From: Bin55 sp965205545
GTDB lineage: Bacteria; Pseudomonadota; Gammaproteobacteria; Pseudomonadales; Azotimanducaceae
NCBI GenBank assembly: GCA_965205545.1
Contig: OZ242170.1
Coordinates: 1,116,001 to 1,180,000 of the forward strand
Direction of reading: 5' to 3'
DNA length: 64,000 nt
A program made the translations under genes and the position numbers. Below are positions 26,365-34,498 of the stretch, piece after piece. The notes under the pieces were generated by a model that was not told where the DNA came from, searched no databases, and was given only the letters and a program-made list of their open reading frames with translations. Numbering within the stretch: position 1 is the first letter of the stretch; each line of letters starts with the position of its first letter.

Positions 26365-27223
26365 AAGCCCCATCCAGCGGCGATTCAAACGCCAGTTCAT
26401 TGTCTATGGAAATCTTGGAAGCGTGCAGCATGAGCCGTGGCGGCCGTGGCAGCGACGTGGGCTCGCTGTATTTTTCATCACCCAAAATGAAATGTCCGAC
26501 AACTGCAGTGTGTACGCGAATTTGATGCGTCCGTCCAGTGACTGGTTTTGCAATGATCCACGAAGCGCTCCTACACCGGTCTCTTACTGAGACAAGAGTC
26601 AAAGCTTTCTGCCCCGATTCCTCCACTCTTGCCCTTCGTTCCCCGTTGGGAAGGACAAACCGTTCAAGAGGTCGATCAATGGAATTGAGACTCGCTGGCC
26701 AAACTCCGGCCACAATTGCATCGTAGTGCTTCTCTACCTTGCGTTGTTGGAATGCATAGTGCATTTCCAACATTGCCACCCGAGAGCGAGCTACCAGCAC
26801 ACAACCAGAAGTGTCTTTGTCGATGCGGTGAACAAGATCAATTCTTTCATCGCCATAGAGTTCGCGAATCGCATCGATGAGTCCGACTTGGATTGAGCCA
26901 CCAGCATGGACAGCAATTCCCGGGGGTTTATTGAGGACTATGAGCTTTTCGTCTTCGTAAATGACAGATTGTTGGGTTAATTCCCTCAACCAGTTTGGAA
27001 TGGATTTTGGCGGGGTAGGGTCGAGTCTCAGTGGTGGGACTCTGATCCGATCGCCAACGTTTAGACGCAAGCCAACGCGCACTCTTTTCGAATTAACACG
27101 AACTTCGCCTCGACGAATCATTTGCATGACTCGGCTCTTCGGAACCGGCCTCAGTTCCCGAAGCAGAAAGTTGTCGAGCCGTTGGCCCTCGTGGTCTTTC
27201 ACGATGATGTAGCGAACCTGCAT
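26327..27223 (-). CDS. rluC: 23S rRNA pseudouridine synthase RluC
   Basis: A 298-residue pseudouridine synthase; in E. coli RluC modifies 23S rRNA positions 955, 2504 and 2580. An S4 RNA-binding domain (about 12-70, with SRVMQMIRRGEVRVNSKRV) is followed by the catalytic domain with Asp in LVHRIDKDTSGCVLVA (about residue 138). Further segments are GRTHQIRVH and RLMLHA. The length is slightly below E. coli (319). It is convergent with maf and divergent from rne, as expected for this locus. Confidence 0.93.
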   Translation of the reverse strand: MQVRYIIVKDHEGQRLDNFLLRELRPVPKSRVMQMIRRGEVRVNSKRVRVGLRLNVGDRIRVPPLRLDPTPPKSIPNWLRELTQQSVIYEDEKLIVLNKPPGIAVHAGGSIQVGLIDAIRELYGDERIDLVHRIDKDTSGCVLVARSRVAMLEMHYAFQQRKVEKHYDAIVAGVWPASLNSIDRPLERFVLPNGERRARVEESGQKALTLVSVRDRCRSASWIIAKPVTGRTHQIRVHTAVVGHFILGDEKYSEPTSLPRPPRLMLHASKISIDNELAFESPLDGAFTHYWNQVARAD

Positions 27224-27657
27224 GCCTTCTAGACGTCCCCTGATTCAACCATTCTCTGCACCAATAAAATCATGGCAAATAATTGAATTAATTAAATATT
27301 TCTGGTTGTCTCAATTTGGTGCACGCTCCTCACATCACTCGGTAAACCACCATTATGACTACATTCATCTAAGGATGACTAGAGTTCAAAACACACTCGT
27401 GAAGTAGCAAAGTCTGTCTTTGCTTAGATTCGCTGGAAAACTCCCATTGTGGTCCGCTCAAGGGGACTACCAATTTTCGTCAAAATGTTGTATTATTCGT
27501 TGGAGAGCGACGGGTACCAACATTAGGTGACGTCGATGGTGGGTTGCATGGCAACAAAGAATTATTGCCAAATTCGGCCCTTATGATATCGATTGAAGAA
27601 GATCCTTAGGTGCAGCCGGCTCGTGCATGAGATTGGCCATTAGTGCCAGACATGCAA

Positions 27658-27687
27658 TTGACGCAATTTAGCGTTAGTGAACATAAC
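27658..27687 (+). promoter_or_regulatory. Possible rne promoter
   Basis: TTGACG (27658-27663), 18 bases, then CATAAC (27682-27687). A start near 27694 would give a leader of roughly 320 bases, similar in length to the 361-base E. coli rne leader. The -10 match is only moderate. Confidence 0.28.
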
Positions 27688-27980
27688 TGAAGTTTTATTT
27701 TCGAAACCTATATTTCGCCGGAACTTAGTTGTTCGTCCGATAAAGCAACTGAAGACTGATCAAGTGCAAAGGCATATGGTGAATTTACCATACCTAATTC
27801 CTCCACAAAAATGGTGGACGCAATGATCAAGCTCAAAGCAGGAGTTTGGTCGTTCACGCTCGTATACATTCGACGTAGTTGGCACGATCATTGTTGTCTT
27901 GGATTTTCAAGCAGCTAGCGGATAATGCTCGTCTTCAGGTCGAACTCAATGTAGCAACTTACCGTTCATAGCGAGAATAG

Positions 27981-28010
27981 GTTTCGATCCCACATAGGGG
28001 ATTTCGAAAC
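27981..28010 (+). promoter_or_regulatory. Hairpin sequestering the rne ribosome binding site
   Basis: GTTTCGATCCC (27981-27991) pairs with GGGAT (27998-28002) and CGAAAC (28005-28010), leaving a two-base TT bulge and a six-base loop. The only Shine-Dalgarno-like sequence before rne, AGGGGA (27996-28001), is inside the hairpin, and the ATG starts at 28012, one base after it. When folded, the structure should block initiation. RNase E cleavage or another factor could control opening, in line with known rne autoregulation (inference). Confidence 0.5.
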
Positions 28011-28011
28011 C

Positions 28012-30702
28012 ATGAAGAAGATACTTATCAATGTGCTTCCCGCCAGGGAAGTGCGCGTCGCCGTAGTCAGTAATGGCAACAATGGCTCCACGCCTACGCT
28101 CCACGACCTACACACGGAGCATAGCAACAATCGGCCCCTCCAGGGCAACATTTACAAGGCACGAGTTTCCGCGGTAAAAGACGAACTCGACGCTGCGTTT
28201 GTCGATTATGGAGAAGTAAAGCAAGGGCTGCTTGCACTTTCGCGAGTCGAATCCCTTCCACCTCAAGCGAGATCGTCAGGCGATTCAAACGGCAAGGCTA
28301 AGATTTCCGACTACTTGAAGACTGGCGACGACGTGCTAGTGCAAGTAGATAAGGATCCTCGCGCCGATAAAGGTGCTGCGCTTACTACTCGTATCCAACT
28401 GCATGGGCAGCACGTGATCCTTACAACGAATCGACCCAAGACGCGCATTTCGCGCATGATTACTGGTAAGAATCGCGAGAAGTTGATGGAACACCTGGCC
28501 AAAATCAAGCTTCCAAAGGGCGCGGGAGTAGTAGCGCGCACTTCGTCTTCTGGCAAAGACTTGAAGACAATGCAGCAAGACATAGGCGAATGTGTCCGAC
28601 TTCTCGAATTGATCAGCCAAGCATACGAGCAATCTGAGTCACCACGATTGCTTTACGAAGAAAACAGCTTGGTTAACACAGTGCTTCGCGACAATCTCCA
28701 CACGAACGTAGAAGAAATTCTGGTGGACGACTCAGATGCCTACCATCAGACCTTGGCTTATGTCAGAGATTTCATGCCAGATTTTGAAGGCAAGATCTCG
28801 CTATACGACGACGCATTGCCACTCTTTACGAAGTTCAAAATAGAAAAACAATCGAATCGCGTTTTCGACCGAGAAATTTCACTTCCGTCAGGTGGTCAAA
28901 TTGTGCTCGATCCCACTGAAGCTTTCTTGGCAGTCGACGTTAATTCCGCCCGCTCCAAATACAAGAACAACTTCGACGACATGGTCTTGAACACAAATCT
29001 CGAAGCGGTCGACGAGTTGTTCCGACAAATGTGTCTGCGAGACATTGGTGGATTAGTAGTCATTGACTTCATCGACATGAGCTCCGAGGAAGACATCAAG
29101 AAAGTCGAGTCGAGAGTTGAGCGCGCCTGCCACCAGGACCGCCATAGAACCAAGAGCGAGCCGATATCGAGCTTTGGATTAATGCAATTGCAACGCCGGC
29201 GGACTAAATCGTCTATCTATGACACCGCATTCGAGCGTTGCGCCAACTGCGACGGCTATGGACACATTCGAACTGTTTCGTCAATCGCCCATCACATTTT
29301 CCGCGAAACCGAAGCAAAGTGCTACGACCGCAAGGTCACCAAGATTCGCACACATGTAACCCCAGACGTAGCTGCGTTTCTAACCAACGAAATGAGATCA
29401 CACCTTAGTGTGCTAGAACTGCAGTCCAAGACGACCATAGAGATAATTCCTGACTTGGACGACGACAATGGCACTTACGTTACCCATTCGTATCGTAGTC
29501 CATATAGCAATAAGCCCCGGCAGACGGACACCTATACGCAAGGCAAGCAGAAACCGCAAAGGGACCGCAAGCACAACGGAAATCGAACAAAGCCTGCCGA
29601 ATCGGTCCAAGAAGCTGCCGTAACTCGGGCAGATCTGGGCAGATCGCACAAGGGAGCGCAGAGACAACGCAAACAAATGACCAATCGGCGAGCAAACCGC
29701 ACCAGTCGGCCTGCGGGCGGGTCGAAGCCAATGACTTGGCCGCTGGATGCACTCAGTTTCCTGGGTAATCTCTTCAATCGCATCTTCCAACGATTGTTCT
29801 CTGTCCAATCAAACGGACAGACCGAGCGCTCAACCAAGAATATGCGTCACCGATCCAATTCGGAAGAAGGAACCACGCGGCCCGGAGCATCGCCGGAACC
29901 GTCTCAACGAACGCGCCGCAAATCGCAAAGAGAGCCAGATTCAAGAAGAGCCCAATCTGATTCCCGCCGACGTACGGCATCGGGAAGATCTAGGCAATCG
30001 GACCCACAGAAAGAGACTAATGAGTCGAAATCGAGCAATGGCAGGCCGACGAGCAAGACACGACCTCAACGCCAAGACAGAGTGAAGCAACCAACTCGTG
30101 CTCCCTCCAAAAGTCACCCGAAGGCTCAGCAAGGTGAGCAGCGAGCGAAGCAACAACGTGCGCCACAGGCCGCCAAGGAAGATCGAGAACCCGCAACCAG
30201 CGACATTGCTATCGAGAGCGCGACCTCAACACAGGATGGCCTTGGCGAGCTAAGAAGCGATGGCAGTCAAACTGTGCCGCAGGTCCCAAGCGCGACAGAT
30301 GAATCAGAATCGATGTCGCAATCGGATACAAAAGCACAGGAGCGCTCTGACGAGTCAGTTCCATTGGTGCAGGATGACGCACCGACTTCAGATGACGTTG
30401 AACCATCGTCGAGTCTCGACGTGGACTCTGGAAATACTTCAGCTCCTAGCGAGGAAAGCGAGGACATCTTCGAAATCTCCAGTCAAGAAAAAATTGAGTC
30501 CAGTGTGATCGATGAAGCAAGCGAGCAGCTGGAGGCTGTCCACTTGAATGTCTCTCAAGAAGGTCCTGAATCGCCAACTCAAGAATTAGTAGATGGAAAC
30601 GGCGACGATGAGGACGACCAGAGTCGTGCAAGCAATGATCCGAGAAACCGCGCGAACGAATCAACAGCGACTAGCAATCCAAGTGCAATCGACCTGACTT
30701 GA
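28012..30702 (+). CDS. rne: Ribonuclease E
   Basis: An 896-residue endoribonuclease central to mRNA decay and to rRNA/tRNA processing. The catalytic half shows an S1 domain (about 36-120), the metal-binding Asp309 (DVNSARS) and Asp352 (VVIDFIDM), and the zinc-link CANC at Cys410/Cys413, all close to E. coli numbering. Residues about 574-600 (MTWPLDALSFLGNLFNRIFQ) look like an amphipathic membrane-targeting helix. Then comes an Arg/Ser/Gln-rich RNA-binding region (about 600-740) and a strongly acidic Glu/Asp/Ser tail (about 745-896). The scaffold half is low-complexity, so partner-binding sites cannot be assigned. It is convergent with murB. Confidence 0.96.
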   Translation: MKKILINVLPAREVRVAVVSNGNNGSTPTLHDLHTEHSNNRPLQGNIYKARVSAVKDELDAAFVDYGEVKQGLLALSRVESLPPQARSSGDSNGKAKISDYLKTGDDVLVQVDKDPRADKGAALTTRIQLHGQHVILTTNRPKTRISRMITGKNREKLMEHLAKIKLPKGAGVVARTSSSGKDLKTMQQDIGECVRLLELISQAYEQSESPRLLYEENSLVNTVLRDNLHTNVEEILVDDSDAYHQTLAYVRDFMPDFEGKISLYDDALPLFTKFKIEKQSNRVFDREISLPSGGQIVLDPTEAFLAVDVNSARSKYKNNFDDMVLNTNLEAVDELFRQMCLRDIGGLVVIDFIDMSSEEDIKKVESRVERACHQDRHRTKSEPISSFGLMQLQRRRTKSSIYDTAFERCANCDGYGHIRTVSSIAHHIFRETEAKCYDRKVTKIRTHVTPDVAAFLTNEMRSHLSVLELQSKTTIEIIPDLDDDNGTYVTHSYRSPYSNKPRQTDTYTQGKQKPQRDRKHNGNRTKPAESVQEAAVTRADLGRSHKGAQRQRKQMTNRRANRTSRPAGGSKPMTWPLDALSFLGNLFNRIFQRLFSVQSNGQTERSTKNMRHRSNSEEGTTRPGASPEPSQRTRRKSQREPDSRRAQSDSRRRTASGRSRQSDPQKETNESKSSNGRPTSKTRPQRQDRVKQPTRAPSKSHPKAQQGEQRAKQQRAPQAAKEDREPATSDIAIESATSTQDGLGELRSDGSQTVPQVPSATDESESMSQSDTKAQERSDESVPLVQDDAPTSDDVEPSSSLDVDSGNTSAPSEESEDIFEISSQEKIESSVIDEASEQLEAVHLNVSQEGPESPTQELVDGNGDDEDDQSRASNDPRNRANESTATSNPSAIDLT

Positions 30703-30722
30703 GCCTCCAACTTGGCGAAAGG

Positions 30723-31736
30723 CTAACGATCGTCCCCTAGTACTTTGGGTTCAAGTTCGAGCTTGACGTCGAATCGGCTATGTACATCCTCCGCAATTCG
30801 CTTGGAAACGTCCAAGCACTCGCTGCCAGACGCGCCTCCCCGATTGACTAACACCAAGGGCTGGCGGTGCCACACATCCACGTTGCCTATCGACCTGCCC
30901 TTCCAGCCGCATGCGTCTATGAGTCGCGCAGCCGGTACACGTACCTTTTGGTTCTCCTTGAAACCTGGAGTGTCAATCCTGCCTAGTAGTGAATCGTACT
31001 CCCGATAGGTCAAAGTGGGGTTTTTGAAGAAACTTCCGATATTTCCATGGGACCGATAATCCGGCAGCTTGCGCCGGCGTATTCGAGCAACTGTCTCAGC
31101 AATTGTCCGGCTCGACATCGTGTATGTGGGCCAATCCTTCGCCGACGCTCTCACGTCGCTGTAGCTCGCCTCCAAATTGCAATCGCCAAGTAGCAATTGG
31201 ACAGAAGTGATCACATACCTGTCCCTGCAATCCGATTTGAACAAGCTGTCGCGGTAGCGAAATCTGCAATTCGCGTTTGAAATAATGCGAAAACCGTGTG
31301 CCTGCAAGTCAAAAACTCGAACGCACTCTAGAACTTCACCCAATTCGCGACCGTAAGCGCCTATGTTCTGATAGGGTGCTCCACCTACTAGTCCAGGAAT
31401 TAGAACAAGATTCTCGAGTCCAGCTATGCCGCGACCAACCGTCGCGCGCACCAGTTCGTTCCAATTCTCCCCGGCTCCCGCTCTTACCCTAACTCGACCA
31501 CCGTCCAACTGTTCAAAGTTCATGCCTCGAATGGCGATTCGTACCACTCGAGCGTTTACAAACTTCCTTAGTACAACGTTTGATCCTCCACCTAGCAACA
31601 CAATCGGACTCGTGGTCGAAGTGGCAGCTGAGAGTTGTCGCTCGTGTGTAACCTCTACGAGTTCCGCAGCCGTTGAATCCACCCCGAGCGTATTCAGTTT
31701 GCTCAATGAGGCTTGCCGTTCAATCGAAAGTTTCAC
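30723..31736 (-). CDS. murB: UDP-N-acetylenolpyruvoylglucosamine reductase
   Basis: A 337-residue FAD enzyme that reduces UDP-GlcNAc-enolpyruvate to UDP-MurNAc with NADPH. FAD-binding segments are VLLGGGSNVVL (about 46-56) and GIAGLENLVLIPGLVGGAPYQNIGAYG (starting near 104). The catalytic Ser lies in GNIGSFFKNP, and YRDSLFK and the C-terminal Glu-containing ending fit type I MurB as in E. coli (342 residues). It is convergent with rne, as in Pseudomonas, where murB also lies between rne and kdsB. Confidence 0.95.
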   Translation of the reverse strand: MKLSIERQASLSKLNTLGVDSTAAELVEVTHERQLSAATSTTSPIVLLGGGSNVVLRKFVNARVVRIAIRGMNFEQLDGGRVRVRAGAGENWNELVRATVGRGIAGLENLVLIPGLVGGAPYQNIGAYGRELGEVLECVRVFDLQAHGFRIISNANCRFRYRDSLFKSDCRDRYVITSVQLLLGDCNLEASYSDVRASAKDWPTYTMSSRTIAETVARIRRRKLPDYRSHGNIGSFFKNPTLTYREYDSLLGRIDTPGFKENQKVRVPAARLIDACGWKGRSIGNVDVWHRQPLVLVNRGGASGSECLDVSKRIAEDVHSRFDVKLELEPKVLGDDR

Positions 31737-31879
31737 ACGCCATCCCTAGTTGGTCGGGAGTTAACTTCGACACAAATTCCATCGCTGAGAATGGCCGAAA
31801 TTTCTAATCATTTTGCGTCACGCCAAACCTATAATCGCCGTTCCACCGGACCAAGACCAAACTACACAGGGGAGCGACC

Positions 31880-32650
31880 ATGGATCTAGGAGACAAAGTA
31901 GCCGTTATTACCGGAGGGGCTTCTGGGCTTGGTAAAGCCACGGCCGAAAGGATTATCGCCAATGGTGGCAAGGTCGCTTTGCTCGACCTCAATGAAGATC
32001 TCGCAAACCAAACCGCCAAAGAGCTGGGCGAGAATGCCCGAGCATTTGTCTGCAATGTTGCCGATGAGTCATCAGCGGAATCAGCGATTGAGGCCGTATT
32101 GAGTGCTTTTTCTGCTATCCACATAAACGTTAATTGCGCAGGGATAGGTTCAGCGGCACGAACCGTAGGTAGAGACGGGCCGTTGCCTCTGCGAAACTTC
32201 AATTTTGTCATTCAAGTAAACCTGATTGGCACTTTCAATGTTCTGCGACTGTGTGCAGCCGCAATGCAAAGCAATGAACCCATCGGCGACGACGGCGAAC
32301 GTGGAGTCATCATAAACACCGCGTCCGTAGCTGGATTCGAAGGACAAATTGGGCAAGTAGCTTATAGTGCCAGCAAGGGTGGAGTAATTGGAATGACTCT
32401 ACCGATCGCTCGAGACCTGGCAAGAGACGGTATTCGTTGCTGCACGATTGCTCCTGGAATATTCGAAACTCCAATGATGAGCGGTGCTCCTGATCGTGTT
32501 CGTCTCCCATTGATCGAAAGCGTGCAGTTTCCCAAACGCCTCGGCGAACCTAGCGAATACGCCCAATTGGTTCAGCAAATAGTGGAGAACACCTACTTTA
32601 ACGGCCAAACCCTTCGACTTGATGGTGGCATTCGCATGGCGCCCCGCTAG
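31880..32650 (+). CDS. SDR, 3-hydroxyacyl-CoA dehydrogenase type 2 (HSD10)-like
   Basis: A 256-residue SDR closest in pattern to HSD10/type 2 3-hydroxyacyl-CoA dehydrogenases, which oxidise 3-hydroxyacyl-CoA with NAD. It has TGGASGLGKATAERI (about 12-26), the coenzyme Asp in ALLDLNED and, unusually for this site, NCAG in the place of NNAG. The catalytic pair is in YSASKGG, with NTASVAGFEGQIGQ before it. The ending APGIFETPMM and FPKRLGEPSEYA is typical of the subgroup. It interrupts the usual murB-kdsB neighbourhood, on the opposite strand to kdsB, with only 10 bases between the stops. Confidence 0.85.
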   Translation: MDLGDKVAVITGGASGLGKATAERIIANGGKVALLDLNEDLANQTAKELGENARAFVCNVADESSAESAIEAVLSAFSAIHINVNCAGIGSAARTVGRDGPLPLRNFNFVIQVNLIGTFNVLRLCAAAMQSNEPIGDDGERGVIINTASVAGFEGQIGQVAYSASKGGVIGMTLPIARDLARDGIRCCTIAPGIFETPMMSGAPDRVRLPLIESVQFPKRLGEPSEYAQLVQQIVENTYFNGQTLRLDGGIRMAPR

Positions 32651-32660
32651 CATCAATAAC

Positions 32661-33430
32661 TTAGTTGTAGGATTTGCCTGCGAGCAATTGCCGCACTTTA
32701 ATCAAATCTGATTCGGTATCGACGCCGATTGGAATGTCTTCGCACGCACTCTCAATAGCTATCGGTAGCCATTTTCCAGGAACCTAAGTTGCTCCAGAGA
32801 TTCGGTTAGCTCCAGCAAAGATCGCTGCAAACGCACGAACGCATTCAAAGCCCATACTCTATAGGCGTAGATTCCCACGTGTCGACTCCACATTGAAGGG
32901 TCGATCCCCTCAACTCCCGTGGGGAATTGATCTCGATGCCACGGAACTGGAGCTCGCGAAAAATAGAGTGCCCTCCCCTTTGAATCTGCAACAACCTTTA
33001 CGACGTTTGGATCGAAGATGTCCTCTGTAGCAAAAATTGGTTCTGCCAATGTGCCTACCGCACTCTTTCGGTTAGTCAGAAGCAAATTCGCTACTTGATC
33101 TATCACCGTTGGAGGAATAAGTGGCTCATCGCCCTGCACGTTGACGACAACTGTTTGTTCGTCCCAATCCATGAGCTCAGCAATTTCGTGCACTCGATCA
33201 GTACCAGATTGGTGATCTGGCGAGGTAACGACTGCTTTAACCGGGAGTTCGCCCACGGCCTGCACTATCCGTTGATCGTCCGTGGCTACAGTTACGCTTT
33301 TCGCCCTAGAGAGCAAAGCTCGCTCGGCCACGCGCACGATCATGGACTTGCCACCTAGGTCAAGCAGAGGCTTGCCTGGCAAGCGCGTTGAGCCAAGTCT
33401 GGCAGGAACCACCACATGGAAGTCTTTCAT
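32661..33430 (-). CDS. kdsB: CMP-Kdo synthetase KdsB, frameshifted near its 3' end
   Basis: KdsB activates Kdo as CMP-Kdo for lipid A/LPS synthesis. The main frame (33430-32759) gives 223 residues with VPARLGSTRLPGKPL, SGTDRVHE and NVQGDEPL, and stops after LEQLRFLENGYR. The rest of the family's C-terminus is present one base out of frame: from 32762 down to the TAA at 32661-32663 it encodes 34 more residues including IPIGVDTESDLIKVRQLL. That part carries the Asp of the GVDT motif, which binds magnesium in KdsB. One base appears to be missing at the codon at 32762-32764. The restored protein would have 256 residues, normal for KdsB. Overlaps lpxK by four bases. Confidence 0.9.
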
Positions 33431-34485
33431 GCTCTGTCTGACAACTCTACGCCATGCTCGCCAAACATCTCGCTAAGGTGACGATCAACATCTCCTTCAA
33501 ACTGAATCTCAATCCTAGGAAACCACGTGTTTGGCGCTACTTGAGGTAGTTCGCGAATCTTCTGAGCATCCTTCTCTGTGACTACCAGTATTCCATTCTG
33601 GACATGATTGAAGTCCGTGTCTTTGAAGCGGTAGTGGTCTTTAAATGCAATTAACGACGGTTCAAACCCAAGACCTACTAACGTCTCCTTGAAACGGGTT
33701 GGATTCCCAATTGCTGACATGGCACTGATCGGGGCGCCATGCATTTTGCGAAACTCACGCACGCATACAGTCCTTTCAGTTGCAACATTAACCATCTCCC
33801 TCGCTACAAAGTGCATTACCCATTCGTGATCTGCGAGCCCGCTGGGCTTGCCGTTTGCGACGACCCAATCCACTGATTCCAGTCGGTCGACGGGTTCACG
33901 CAATGGACCTGCAGGCAGCAACATGCCGTTGCCTTGGCCCCGCGTTCCATCGATGACCAAGACTTCTATATCTCGTCCCAACGGGTAGTGCTGCAGACCG
34001 TCGTCGGCAAGCACCAGGTCTATTGAGTGTCGGCTCAGCAGCGTTTGAACCGCGACAACGCGACGAGGGTCAACGACTACCGGACATTTGGTTCTACGCA
34101 CTAGCAGCAGCGCTTCGTCGCCGGCCTCCCCTACGGACGTCGAATCGGTAACTTCCAATGGGTAATTGGATGAGCCGCCATAGCCCCTGCTGACAATTCC
34201 GACCTTCGCTCCTCTCGTTGTCAGCCAGTTCGCCAGCCATGCGACCAAGGGAGTTTTGCCCGTACCGCCCACAGTTACATTTCCAACGACACAAACAGGT
34301 ACAGGAGCGCTCCAAACCGCTTTCTTGCCAGACAGGTAGCTTCGGCGACGCCTCCGTACCATTTGGCCAAAAATCCAGGAAAGTGGACTGAGCAACCTTG
34401 CGGAGCGAGAATGCGAGTACCACTGCTTGTTCAAGATGGACTCAAACGTGGTTCTGGACGATTCTGTCATGCCAGTCAAAACCAC
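33427..34485 (-). CDS. lpxK: Tetraacyldisaccharide 4'-kinase
   Basis: A 352-residue inner-membrane-associated kinase that adds the 4'-phosphate to the lipid A disaccharide. The P-loop is VGNVTVGGTGKTPLV (about residues 68-82), followed by SRGYGG and the catalytic-region DDGLQHYPLGRDIEVLVIDG. An internal ATG at 34470 (MTESSRTTF) could be the real start. The length is slightly above E. coli (328). Its stop overlaps the kdsB start (ATGA) and it starts 13 bases after msbA. The order msbA-lpxK-kdsB is conserved in gammaproteobacteria. Confidence 0.94.
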   Translation of the reverse strand: MVLTGMTESSRTTFESILNKQWYSHSRSARLLSPLSWIFGQMVRRRRRSYLSGKKAVWSAPVPVCVVGNVTVGGTGKTPLVAWLANWLTTRGAKVGIVSRGYGGSSNYPLEVTDSTSVGEAGDEALLLVRRTKCPVVVDPRRVVAVQTLLSRHSIDLVLADDGLQHYPLGRDIEVLVIDGTRGQGNGMLLPAGPLREPVDRLESVDWVVANGKPSGLADHEWVMHFVAREMVNVATERTVCVREFRKMHGAPISAMSAIGNPTRFKETLVGLGFEPSLIAFKDHYRFKDTDFNHVQNGILVVTEKDAQKIRELPQVAPNTWFPRIEIQFEGDVDRHLSEMFGEHGVELSDRA

Positions 34486-34498
34486 AGTTAGACGGGTT

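Larger units (their letters stand above)
27224..28011. other. Long rluC-rne intergenic region holding the presumed rne leader
   Basis: This 788-base stretch has no convincing gene. In E. coli the same gap holds the long rne leader that RNase E uses to control its own mRNA. Seen here: an AT-rich block near 27280-27300, a small hairpin GTTGC/GCAAC (27543-27547 with 27551-27555), a possible promoter at 27658-27687, a small hairpin TCCAC/GTGGA (27801-27805 with 27813-27817) and a strong hairpin over the rne ribosome binding site (27981-28010). Confidence 0.5.

Noticed and set aside
27222..27407. Small open frame (61 residues) in the rne leader region
   Set aside because: No ribosome binding site, no resemblance to a family, and the composition follows the AT-rich intergenic DNA.
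29413..29837. Several antisense open frames over the rne 3' half
   Set aside because: They are complements of low-complexity Arg/Gln/Ser-coding sequence, which favours long open frames on the other strand.
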